Source of the DNA: Pelagophyceae sp. CCMP2097
Taxonomy: Eukaryota; Sar; Pelagophyceae
Length of the DNA: 58,875 nt
Reading direction: 5' to 3'
Assembly: GCA_026770575.1 (NCBI GenBank)
Contig: MU657165.1
Coordinates: 1 to 58,875 of the forward strand
Below are positions 21,384 through 32,400 of this stretch, piece by piece; position 1 is the first letter of the stretch, and each line of letters starts with the position of its first letter. The notes beneath the pieces were generated by a model. That model did no database searches and was not told the origin of the DNA. It was given only the letters and a program-made list of their open reading frames with translations. The translations under genes and the position numbers were made by a program.

Positions 21384-22081
21384 ATGGTCTTGTTCTTCCA
21401 AGTCGGCCTCGCCTGCTCGGCGCTCCCGGGCCCGCAGCGCTTGCGGCCTGCGGCCCGCGCGGCCGGCGGCGGCGACGACCTCCGCGACTGGTGGACGGAC
21501 ATGAACACGTTCGACGAGCCCATAAACGTCCGGCCGCCGCCGAAACGGACGCCGACGGACATTTCCATAGCCGAGGCGCGCATGCTCGACGGCGGCGCCG
21601 CGGCCGACGGCGACGTGTTCTACGCGCCCCGAATCGCGCAGTGGTCGCCGGGCGGCTTCGACGAAGTGCAATCTTCGCCGCCTCCCGCACAGTCCTCTGA
21701 CGACGACGGCGACGACGACGACAGCCGCGAAACGCGGCGAGACTCGCAGCCGTTTTCTTACCAGTTTCAAGGCGACGCGGGCGCGCGCGAGAGCGCGCCG
21801 CTGCCGTCAAACGCGCCGCCCAGAGTGCCGACGCTCTACGACGTCCTCGGCGTCGATGCTTCAGTGCGTCGAAAACGACAACTGCGGCGTTCTGTGATAC
21901 GGCGCTTTAGGCCGCGGCACCTGCGATCCGCGCCGCGTTCGCGTCCCTGGCCAAGCAGCACCACCCGGACGCGCCGTCTGCCAACGCGGCAGAGTACGAC
22001 GCCGTCGCGCGCGCGTACGAAGTCCTCTCGTCGCCATCCAAGCGAGCGCTCTACGACAACGTCTTCCTCGACAGAGGGTGA
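21384..22081 (+). CDS. J-domain (DnaJ-like) protein
   Basis: Two exons, 21384-21863 and 21911-22081, 216 residues. The C-terminal 65 residues form a J domain: PTLYDVLGVDAS, then AIRAAFASLAKQHHPDAP with the His-Pro-Asp triad, then YDAVARAYEVLSSPSKRALYD. J domains stimulate ATP hydrolysis by Hsp70. The domain sits at the very C-terminus, and the intron lies between helices I and II. The first 150 residues have a short hydrophobic start (MVLFFQVGLACSALP), possibly a plastid or ER signal, then an acidic, Pro-rich region of unknown role. Exon phases match (0/0). The client system is unknown. Confidence 0.87.
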
Positions 22082-22117
22082 CACCCGTTTGACACACGAT
22101 ATTACAGACTGTACAGC

Positions 22118-24829
22118 TCACGCTGCTCGGGGCTCGGGGAGCTGCGGCGCTTTCTTCGATCCGGTCGTCGGCGGGCCGAGGATGGCTATCAGGCCGGCCC
22201 GATCCAGCGTCGAGTTGCGGTAGAGCGCGTTGGCGACGTTTGCGACCTCGTCCTTTTCCGCCGCCACGAGCGCGGCCGCCCGATTCGAGGCTTCGTCGAG
22301 CAAGCGCCGCAGCTCGTCGTCGACGCGGTCGCCCGCCGCACCCACACCCGCCGCGCCGAGCGCCTAAAGGCGCAGTCGGGTGTTTCCCCAAACGCCCGGG
22401 GACGCACGCTGAGTCCGAACTCGGTGATGACGGACTTGGCCAGCTGCTGCGCCTTTTGCAAGTCGTCTGCGGCGCCGGTGGAGTCCTCGCCGTAGAACAA
22501 GAGCTCGGCGGCGCGGCCCGCGAGGAGGAGTACGAGGCGGTCGTGGAGCTGGGACCGCGTGAGGAAATCGACGTCGTCGCCAGAAAAGTGCGTCGCCCCC
22601 CCGGACCCGCCGGCGCGGCTCGAAACGCTGACGCGGATCGAGGCGTCGACGGCCGGGAGCCGGAAGCTCGCCAGTGCGTGGCCGGCCTCGTGGTACGCGA
22701 ACCGCAGCCGCGTGGCGTCGTCGGGTTTGCGGTCCAGCGGCGCGCCCAAGACGAGGCGCTCCACGGCGGCAAAGTACTGGAGGCGCGTCGCCACAAAGGC
22801 CGGAACCAAGTTGGCGTCGCAGAACGTCAGGCAGGCGGCGGCCTCGAGTGCCGCGTCGTTGACGGCCGCCGAAACGTCGGCGCCGACGGCGCCGGGCGTC
22901 AGCTGCGCGAGCTCCTCTGCCAAGTCGGAAACGGTGGGCTCGCCCGCAGCCGGGGCCACGCCGAAGTGCGTGACGTTGTAAGGCATTCTAAGAGCGGGCA
23001 TGGACTTCTTTGCGGCAGCCGCCGCCGCCTCGGCAGCCGCCGCCGCCTTGTCGTCGAGGCACGCCATCTTCAGCGCGTCGGAGCGGTTGACATCGAGCGT
23101 GCCCGCCGTTACATTCACTCGCGCCTCAAAGTGCCGTTGACCTTTGGCCCCGCCGCACTGCGGCCACACCACGACCAGCCGCCACGTCGCCACCGTGCGC
23201 TCGACGGCCGTGCCGTTGGACGAGCCCCTGTCGACGACGCGCGCGGCGCCCTTGTCGACGACGCGCGCGACGACGCGGCCGGCGGGCCTGCGCGGCTGCG
23301 CGCCGAGCGAGGGCAGCCCCGGCTTCTCGACGGTGGAAAACCCAACGTCGAACTCCATCTCGTCGCACGCGGCGGCGGTGCGCTGCTTGCCGATGTAGTA
23401 CGCGAAGAGCGCCGCTCGCTCCGCGTTGCCCGGGACGCGCATAGGAACGACGACGTCAAACCTCCCTTTGCGCATGAGCGCCGCGTCCAAGAGGTTTGGC
23501 CGATTCGTCGCGGCGACGACGATGACGCGGGCGGCGGCATCCGTCTTGAAGCCGTCGAGCTCGACCAAGATTTGGTTCAGCGTGCCGTCCCGATCCTGCG
23601 ACGCGCTAGACTCGTCGCCGCCGCGCGACCGGCCGCACGAGTCCAGCTCGTCGATGAAGACCATGGCCAGCTTGCCCTCGGAGGCCGCCGCTTCCGACCG
23701 GGCTTTGTTGAAGAGGCTTTTGACCCTCTCCACGCCCACGCCCGCATATTTCCCTTTCACAATCTCCGCCGCCGAGACGACCAGCAACGGCGCGCCGCAC
23801 TCGAACGCGGCGGCCTTGCTGAGCCACGTCTTGCCCGTGCCCGGCGGCCCCGTGAGGAGCACGTTGTGCGGCGCACGAGCGCCGGACCGCCGCGCGTTGG
23901 CCGCGGCCGCGGGGCTCGACAGCGTGTTCATGACGCGGCGCAGCTCGCGCACCGCGTCGTCGGCGCCGACGACGTCGCCCCAGCCCACGGTCTCGGCGGC
24001 GGCGGCGCCCGCCTTTTCGTCCATAGGGAGCGCCGAATTGAAGAGTTCGTAAAACGATTCCTCTTGCTGCCCCCGCAGCCACGCGCCGGCGAGCGAACCG
24101 TCTGAGGAGACCTGCACCACCGAGAAGATGGCGCGCGAGATGTAGTACGCCAGCGGGAGCGCCGATATAATCTTGCCATACAGTGACTGCTGCGGCTTGC
24201 CTCGGGAACGGTTCGCCATCGCGTCCAAGAACCGCATCACGTCCGCCACGTCCGCAGACGTCGCGTCCGCCACGTCCGCAGACGTCGCGTTCGCCGCGCC
24301 CGTCGCGTTCGCCGCCGCCTTAAAGAGTGCGTCGCCCCAGCCGTCCGGGTCGCCCGAGCCGCCGCCGGGATCGCCCGAGCCGCCGCCCGGGCCGCCGCCG
24401 TAGCCGTCGCCCGCGCCGCCCGAGCCGTCGCCCTGGCCGTCGCTCGCCTCGCCCGAGCCGTCGCCCGCCTCGCCGTCGTCGCCCGCGCTTGTGTCGCCGT
24501 CGTCGCCCGCGTTTGCGTCGCCGTCGTCGCCCGCGCCTGGAGGACGCTCGACGCTTCTTCGAGAAACGCTTCGCGGTTCGGAAACGGTTTTCGGCCGCGC
24601 CGCCGAGGGACAGGCCTCTCCTTGTTCAGGCCCGCCTCGTGGGCGCCCCTCTCGCGCCCACACGACCGTCGGGTCGCGCGAATCACTCACCTTGCACGGT
24701 GCGCACGGTGCGGGCTCCGTCCTCCGTCGGGCGCTTGCCGGTGCCCAGCTTTGTGATTTTCTTCCCGGCGGGGTGCGCGGCCTGGTGGCGCGAAAACAGC
24801 ACCGCCAGCAAAAGCCAGAGCCGCCGCAT
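22118..24829 (-). CDS. FtsH-like AAA metalloprotease, divergent
   Basis: Three exons: 24829-24691, 24536-22408 and 22363-22118, 837 residues. FtsH proteases unfold membrane proteins with ATP and cut them with Zn. Seen here: a signal peptide (MRRLWLLLAVLFS), a long Gly/Asp/Ser spacer made of near-repeats, one probable membrane helix, then Walker A GPPGTGKTWLSKAAAFECGA, Walker B MVFIDELDSCGRSRGG and the second region of homology ATNRPNLLDAALMRKGRFD, with both Arg kept. The protease has HEAGH, and the third Zn ligand is probably the Asp of TGAADDLQKAQ. An extra segment of about 130 residues splits the end of the AAA module from the VSDLAEELAQLTPG block, and nothing like it is usual. The enzyme should be active; its organelle (plastid or ER-derived membrane) is inferred from the presequence. 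Confidence 0.9.
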
Positions 24830-25099
24830 TGGTTCCACTCCGGGACGCACTCCAGAAGGACGCCGACTTACTTTTTGGCGAAGGTTTTTGGGAGAAGGTT
24901 TGGCGCGCTGTGGCTGAAAAAAAGAGAAACGGGAAATCTAGTCCGGTCTCCGAAGCATGTCCCTTTTTTGAAAGGGCTCGATTCTACGATAAAGTCCACT
25001 GCGGCTTTATGGGCGCACTGCGAGGATGGGGGCAGTCGTGCCCAGTCGAATTCGTGCGTCGAATCGACCAGTCGGCGAGGAGGTCGGAGGGATCGACGC

Positions 25100-26169
25100 T
25101 CATGTCGGTGGACCAGGGCGCGTCGCCGCGAGGAACGCCCCGAGGCGTTCGACCTCCGCCGCGGCCCCGGCGAACCCCTTGGCTGCGGCGCGCTTGTAGC
25201 AGCGCAGCGCCTCGTCGAGGTCCTGCGGCACGCCGTGGCCTTGTCCGTAACAGTTCGCGAGGTTGCAGAGCGCGTGCGCGTCGTCCTGCGCCGTGGCAAG
25301 GCGCCACCACTTGACGGCTTCGGCGTACGACTGCGTCTCGCCCCGGCCCTGGTACATCGCGCCAAGATTGTACTGTGCGAGAGGATATCCTTGGTCGGCT
25401 GCACGTCGAGACCATAGCTCGGCGGTCTTGTAGTCGATCTGGACGCCTAACCCTGCAGTGTAACACTGACCCAATTTATTCTGAGCTGGTGCGTGCCCTT
25501 GCGCCGCAGCGCGCTCGTACAGCTGGAACGCCCGCTTCGGGCTCTGCATGAGACCCGTGGCACCGACACGACGGTACGAGTCTCCGAGCTGCACTTGTGC
25601 GTCGGCGTTCCCCTTGTCCGCGTGCTTCTGCAGCCAGCGTAGCTCCTCGGCAGCAGTGGAGATTAGCGCTCGACAGAGCGGGCATCGCTGATCGTGCTGT
25701 CGGCACTTTGCAGAGCATTCCGTGCAGATCCTCTTGCAGCAACAAGCATAGAATGATTGCTGCCACTGGCAATCTTTGATCACAAGCAGGTCCAGACAGA
25801 TGGCACAAGTGCCGCGCCAGCCCGGCGTGTCGTCGTTCAGCGCGGTGTTCTTGACCGTCGTCTTTTCCGTCGGAACAGCCGATAAGCGCGCCGCCGCCTT
25901 GGAACTGTCCGCCGACAAGACGTCCTCGACGATGGCCGGCTCCTCCTTGATCTTCAGCTTCGCCGGCATGAGCAAGTCGAGGAGGCGGTCCTGGAACTCG
26001 GAGGCCAGCTGTTTGCACTGCGCCTTGTGCCCGCCCTCGTTCCAGTCTACGAGCTGGCACTTTTTGGAGCAGTATAGTGGCGCGATTTGCACTTGGTGCA
26101 GTGCTTGCCGCCCGACGCGTCGCAGACGCAGCACGGCTTGGGCACGGCGGACGGCGGCGGCTTGTCCAT
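25100..26169 (-). CDS. MYND-RING-Sel1 repeat protein, frameshifted
   Basis: A single exon, 26169-25100, with a break. The N-terminus reads MDKPPPSAVPKPCCVCDASG, then KHCTKCKSRHY, the first half of a MYND zinc finger. The second half (YCSKKCQLVDWNEGGHKAQC) is in another frame. The two frames meet near 26,070, where an extra TA dinucleotide would account for the shift; the length is 1070 nt, two over a multiple of three. After it come a RING-like finger (CAICLDLL...CTECSAKC...CPLCRAL) and four to five Sel1 repeats (DAQVQLGDSYRR, PAQNKLGQCYTAGLGV, LAQYNLGAMYQGRG, HALCNLANCYGQGHGV). Such proteins are adaptors or E3 ligases. Whether the break is a sequencing error or a real mutation cannot be told here. 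Confidence 0.78.
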
Positions 26170-27139
26170 CGTGCCGTGCGCGTCCGGTGATGCTCTTCGC
26201 ACTCGTTCAACCTCGAGTTGCCAATTCGATATCTTCAGTCGAGACCTTCCCTACTCCGTAACTTCGTTGGAAGGAGGACGGCGTCGCGCGTACCGGGCAG
26301 GGCTGGAGCGCCGATGGCGAAAACCTCTCAACGCGCTCGTCCGGCCGCGTGCACGCGTGACAGTTGGGTTCGCTCAAGTATTGATCGTCCGGTAACATTG
26401 TAGTAAATTACTTGACCGGTAATTTACCGGGAATAATCCGGGAATGTTACCACGGCCCCAAAGTAACTTGCCCTCCGTGCCACAACGCAACTTACTTCCG
26501 GCCGGCAGGCGGGCGACTCAGCTCACCCGAAAGAAGAGTCCTGCTGTATCTCGCAAGACAATTAAGAAAATTTACTCGACGACGATGCAATCGTCGGTCT
26601 GCGCGAGCGTGCGCGCGATGACGTCCTCCAGATCGTCCTCAATGTGCTCCTCGCGATCGATCGTCCCTTTCAAGTTTGAATTTGAGAGCTTAGCACGGCT
26701 TTAATCAAATACCTAAAGAATTTAATCAAATGCATCGCTAAGCTTTATTAGGGGTATTGTGGCAACTTACTAGAATATTGCGGGATAATTCCCGATAATC
26801 GGCAACTTACCCGTTTTTATTGGTAAAATACTGGCAAGTAAAATACTTTCAAAGATTCTTGCCCGTAATATTCTATCACTACGCTCAAGGTGCGGAACCG
26901 CATAGACGAGCGTTTGGATTTTCGAAACCACCGTGACTTTCAAGTTGCGCGCGGCCCGGGCGTCCGCCTGTCGACAGCTGTCAGAGCTCAGAGCCGAGGC
27001 ATTCGCACGTCCGAAGAGCTTGAGAGGAAACTGCCTGGCGTTGGTTAATTAAGTGCTCCGAACGAACGTGTTGGGAGCTGCGGTCGTCACTTTGGCCTAC
27101 GAGTGCGCTCGCGCTGGCTCCTATCTCGGTTTGGGGTCC
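26170..27139. other. AT-rich gap with hairpins and an orphan exon-like frame
   Basis: No confident gene. From about 26,390 to 26,880 the DNA is AT-rich and holds perfect-stem palindromes such as CCGGTAATTTACCGG (26416-26430) and CGGGATAATTCCCG (26781-26794), a repeated GGCAACTTAC (26761-26770, 26801-26810) and repeated TTAATCAAAT. On the minus strand at 26666-26572 an open stretch with coding-like composition reads IDREEHIEDDLEDVIARTLA and ends in TAA, after a possible acceptor. It could be a lone last exon or a relic. Promoters of the gene starting at 26169 should lie at the left end. Confidence 0.5.
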
Positions 27140-29272
27140 TCACGCGCCGCGGAGGCCGAGCTTGGCGCGTCCCGGCGATGCATCCATGACCTTGATGAGG
27201 TCGTCCAGGTCGTCTTGAGGATTAGTCGACGAGTGCAGCGCGACCCGCGCCACAACATTCGCAAACTGCCGCCTCGTCAGCGCCGCGGGCCTGCGTAGGT
27301 CGTATGCCAGTCGCGGAAACGCCCCGGGACCAGGGAGGCACGCACGGCCGCTTGTCGCTTGGCGGCGCCGGTCTCTGTTGCCCGGCGCGGTCGGCCTCGA
27401 GGCTGGCCAGCCTCATGACCAGAGCGTACGAGGCAAAGCGCGGCGAGATGCCAAAGTCGCGCGCAAAGGCGCCGATTCGTTCCAAAGGCAGCGCGAGCTC
27501 GAGCTTGGACCCTCTTTTGACGCCCAAGGCGTAGTGCTCGAACGCCGCCGAGATCAGCGGCGAGCCTAATCAGCTCGTCACCAGCCGGCGACGCAGCAAA
27601 GAAGCGCACCCTCGAGCGACCGCGCGGCGGCTCGGATCGGGTCGTGGCGATTCGGGGCATACCTACGGGCGGATCTCTTCAAAGGCTCGCAGCTTCTCAG
27701 GCTCGTCGCGTTTTCGGCCGACGCACCGCGCCGCGGCGCGGAGCAGTTGCCAGGCGCGGTCGAGGAGCGTGCGCGCCCCGTAGCGCCGGAGCGCGCGGTA
27801 GAGCAGCGGCGCCGCCTGCGATTTCAAAGGTCGCCGCCGACGGCCTTTGGGTATCAAAAACACACGACAACGCGCCGCGGCGTGGACGCGCTTGAGCCGC
27901 TTTTTCAGCCGCCGGTTCGCGTCGCTCAGGCGCTCGAGGTGCTCCGCCGCCGCCGCCGTCACCGCCGCCGCCTATCATGAGCGTTGATGATGCAGACTTC
28001 AGCGTACAAGAAGCGCACCAGTTCTTTAGCGTCGGCGGCGTCGGCGGCGAGCTGCTTGTTTTGCCGCAGCGGCGAAGCGGTGGCGGCGGCGGCGGCGGCC
28101 TCGTGGCGCTCGATCCACGTCTCCGCGGCGGCGGCGGCCGCGGCCTCGTGCCGCTGGATCCACGTTTCGGCGGCGACCTTGTGCCGGTCGATCCACGTCT
28201 CCGCCGCCGCGTTGGTCCGCCACGCCAGAAACGACGCCGTCACGGCGCCGCGCCGCGCCGAAACGAGGCGCGACGCCACGCGCAGCGCGCCCATGAGTGT
28301 GACGCACCTAGAGAGGACGCGCCGTAAAGCATTGCTAGAGGGCGCGCCGTCAACCATCGACCGACAATCCGGGGCAACAGACCTGATGATCTGCTCCTCC
28401 TCCTCGGCCCGGGCGGCGCGCTCCTGCGTCTCGTCGTCCCGCGTTGAAGACCGCCCAGACGCGTCGTCGCCCGCGTCGCCCGCGTCGTACTGTGCCTCGC
28501 CCTCGTCGTACTGCACCTCGCCCTCGTCGTACTCCGCCTTTCCTTCGTCCTCGTACTGCGGCTCCTCCTCCTCCTCGTACTGCGGCTCCTCGTCGTCAAA
28601 CTGCTCGTCGTCGTCGTCGTCATCGTACTGCGCCTCGTCATACTCCACCACATCGACGGCCGCGGCTGTCCGGGCCCGCGGCGCGGCGGGGAGCGGCGCG
28701 CGCGGCGGCAAAGCGCTGCGAGCCGCGGGCTGGGCCGCGGGCGGCATGGGCTCCGCGGCCGCGGGCTGCTTGGGCGCCGCGGGCGCAGGCTGCTTGGGCG
28801 CCGCAAGCGCGGGCGGCTTAGCGGCGGCCGCGGCCGGCTTGGGCGCCGCGGCCTCGGGTCGTTTCGGCGCCGCGCTCGCCCTGACGCAAAACTCGAGCCA
28901 CTGCACAAAGGCGAGGAGCGCCTTCTCGGCGTCGATGCGCGCCGCCGCGCCGTCGAGCAACGACGCCACGAGGAGCAGCGCCGTCGTCCGCACGGCCTCC
29001 TCGTCCACGCGCGCGTCGCGGACTTCGTCCTCCTCCTCCGGCGGAAAACAGTCGTCGTCGTCCTCCGGCGGGAACCCGGTGGATTTCGCGGGGCTGCGCT
29101 CGACCTCGACGTCGATGAAGCCGTCCGGTTCGAAGCCGCTTTCCACCTCGAAGCCGTCCGCGTCAAAGCCATTTTCGGCGTCAAAGCCGTCGTCCGGCGA
29201 GCTCTTCGGGCTGTTCTCCTCGTCGCACTCGTTGTACTGCAGCTCGTCGAAGGAGACGAGGTCGTACGCCAT
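27140..29272 (-). CDS. large low-complexity protein with EF-hand-like end
   Basis: Five exons: 29272-28019, 27971-27727, 27662-27610, 27565-27346 and 27290-27140, 640 residues. The start is at MAYDLVSFDELQYNE. The first exon is acidic (FEVESGFEPDGF, blocks of EYDEGEVQYDEG) with an Ala/Pro/Lys-Gln repeat region and, near its end, three copies of a helical unit AETWIxRHEAAAA. Exon 2 is a basic coiled-coil (LERLSDANRRLKKRLKR). The last two exons read LISAAFEHYALGV, LERIGAFARDFGISPRFASY and LTRRQFANVVARVALHSS, a pattern of paired helices seen in degenerate EF-hand modules of cytoskeletal proteins. No family is recognised. All intron phases match. A 26-nt alternative for the first intron was rejected in favour of a 47-nt one. 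Confidence 0.7.
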
Positions 29273-29458
29273 GGCCCGCGGCCCGGCAAGGAACAGGGGT
29301 CGCTGAAATTTGACCACCTACCGGACCTTAACGGGCCTAACTCTCTACCGGACCTGGCCGCGAAACCAAAATTTCCGGTCATGTATTTCCGCGTGTGATT
29401 TCCGGCGGCCGTGGTCCTCGAACGAACGTGTCGCGCGGCCCGGCGACTGCGACGCGGC

Positions 29459-32400
29459 ATGGCGCCGGCGCCGGCGCCGCCCGACGGCGCGGCGGCCACC
29501 GCCGTCTCGGGGTGCGACGGCGCGGCGGCGTCCGCGGCGGCAGCGAATAGCAGACGCCCCGAGATGCCGCCGGTGGCGGAGAGAGAGCGCGAGCCGCGGC
29601 CGCAGCGCGCCAGGCAGCCCGGCGCCAAGCTCGTCGCGTGAGTGGCATTGGACCGCGAAAGTGCCGCGCCCGCCGCGCCGCGGGCGGCGGTGACGGCGCG
29701 CGCGTAGCGCCGCCGCCATGCTCACCGACGACGTGACTTTCGCCGTGGGCGAGTACGTCGAGGCGCAGTGGGGCACCGGCGAGTGGTTCCGCGCCACCGT
29801 GGCCAAGGCGACGAGCGGTGCGCGCGGCGCGCATGGTGGGACGGCTCCGCGAGGCGCGGCCGGCGCGGACGCGGCCTCTGTAGGCGGCGTGCGGCGCCCC
29901 GCGGCGGCGAGTGCGACGGGGCGGCGCGTCTACGACCTGCGGTACGACGGCGGCGAGGAGGAGCGCGGCGTCGAGGGCGCTCTGATGCGCCGGCCCCTCG
30001 CGGTCATCGCGCCCACCCCCGCCGCCGGCGCCGCGGCCGAGGCGCGCGCGGGCGACGTCTACGTCGTCATGCGCCGCCAGGTCAAGCCCCGGTCACGGTC
30101 GCGTGCAGCGGCGGCGGACGACGCGTCGGACGGCGACGCCGACGATTCTTTCGAGGTCGTGCCCGGCGCTTCGACTCGGCGCGCTGCGGGCGACGACTCT
30201 GCCAAGTTCCGCGTCCAGGTCGTCCACCTCGTCGGCGGCGAGCCTCGGTGGGTCGGGGACGAGGTGACGTTTCTGGATTGCGCGCAGCGAGCGGCCGTCT
30301 TGGAAGACGTCAAGGCGCGCGCGGCCCTGGACGCGGCGGGCGACGATTCGCGCGGCGACTCTTCAGACGGCGCCGGCGACGTTTTGGACAGCGCCGCGGG
30401 GCGCGAACTCGCGGCGGCCAAGGCTTTCATCGCCGACCGCTTCGTCGAATGGCGCCGGCGCTGGTGAGCATTGGGGGGGCGCGCACAACAACCTCCCCGG
30501 AGGTTGCTTTGAAGAGGGGCTCGTCCGAAGAGGGGTTGCTTGCGAGCCGAAGACGCGGGGTGGCTTCCTCGCACTTTACTCGTGGTCTTTGCGACGCGTC
30601 TCGGCGATGTCGCCGGCACCTCCGCGGCGCGTAGGCCGAAGTGCACCAAGGCGCAGTTCGCCGGCGCGATTGGGTGCTCTGGTTCGGATTTATCGAGGTG
30701 GGAGTCGGGCTTGAGCACGACGGGCGTCGGGGCCCGGACGCGCCGCGCCATCGAGGCCGCGCTCGCAGAAGGTGCGTTAGCTGTGCGGGGGAGTGGAGAC
30801 TTGCGCGATGTCGGCAGTCAAACCTTGGAACGAAATCGGTATGATGGCGAAGGAACCGCAGGCCGCCTCGAGCCCCCCGCCAACGACCCGGACGAGCTGT
30901 ACGCGCGCGGGTCTTCCTCGTCGGCGCTCCGCGGGCGCGAGCGCCGCGACTCGATTGCGACTGCGTCTTCCGATGGGTCTTATTTGCACCGCGACGACGG
31001 CCAGCACGCCGACGCCAAAGACCCCAAACGGCCGCGCAACGCCCGGCGGCGGCAGGACGTCTACGCGGGCATCGAGCGCCGCGAAAACGGCTGGGCCGTC
31101 ACCGCCCCGGCCGCCGCGGCGCCGAGAAACGACGGCTCAGCGACTGACACGTCCCTCGCGGACGTCTCGTTTGCAACAAACGTCGCCGCCGCGCGCGCCG
31201 CCGACTGGGCCTCGCTGGCCGCCGCGAGCGCTTTCGCCGCCGCGCGCGCGGCCCCGGATGCCGATGCAGCCATCGTCCAGGCCGCCATCGTCCAGGCCGC
31301 CTCTTCTGAAAAGGTCAAAGCCAAGGTCCCCTCTGTCAAAGCCGAGGTCCCCGCTTCAGAAAGCGATTCATCGGGAGCCCTCGCCGCTTCGCCCGCGCCG
31401 GAGCGGCCGGCCGTCGAGGCGGCCTCTTCGCGGGGCGACGCGCACGAAACGCTGGAGCCCATGGAGACGGACGACGGCTCTGCGAGGACGGACGGCCCCG
31501 CGAGGACGGGCGAAGTGGCGGAAGCGTCAGAGGCCCTCATCGCCAGAGTCGAAGCCGCCGCAGCGGGGTCGCTCGTGCTCCAACGCATCGCCGACGCCGG
31601 CGCGGCCACGGACCACGCGGCCGCCCAAGCGTCCTCGGCGACGCCTCGCGTCCGCTGCGGCCGGCTCAACTTTGCCGACTCGGCGGCGTGGTTCGCGTCG
31701 CGCGCCGCCGCGGAGCGGCAGTCGCCGCGCGCGCCGCCGCGGTTCTTCGCGGACGGCGCCCAGCCGTGGGATAGCGACGTCGTAGCGTCCGACTGGCTCA
31801 CGAGCCGCGCGGCCCGGAGCCTGCCCGACAAAGGCGCGGCGGCGCAATACGACGATTCGCGCGACGTCGCCACGGTGACGCCGCTCGTGTGCCTCGCGCC
31901 GGCGCCGCACGACGACGTTTTGCAAGGCGTCATGGACTGCGACGGCGGCCAAGTCGCGGGCGACGTCGTGGGCGTCTCGCCCCGGGGCGTTGCGGTGCCC
32001 ACGGAGGAATACACGACGTCGGACGCGCTCTGGGAGACGATGTGGGTGCCCGTGGCAAACGGCCCGGCGGGGGACGGTCCGGTGGTCGATTTCCTTGCGT
32101 CGGCGGCGCGCGAAATCGGCGGCGGCGACGCCGCCGCGCTGTTTGCCTGGCGCCTCGCCGGCGCCGACCCTTGCGCCGCGCTCGAATTGCTCCGTCGGCG
32201 CGGCGATTTAGGCGACGCCGCCGTTGCCGTGCGGCGGCTCTGGGAAGAAGGCCGTTTGCCCCTCGGCGACGACCTCGCGCGATGGAGCGAAGCGGCCGAC
32301 GACGGCGAGGACTACGACGACGACGACGCGGCGGCGGTGGAAGTGAAGAAGGAAGAGGCGAAGAAGCGAGACGTGTCGCCAAAGTCCCCCAAGCCGCCCG

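Noticed and set aside
27972..27997. 26-nt intron in the EF-hand-like gene
   Set aside because: Below any length seen here; the donor 21 nt upstream gives a 47-nt intron in the same phase with a GTGCG start.
29718..30467. Separate Tudor-like gene with its own start and stop
   Set aside because: Phase-matched introns on both sides, and the restored KCTKAQF domain, favour one longer gene.
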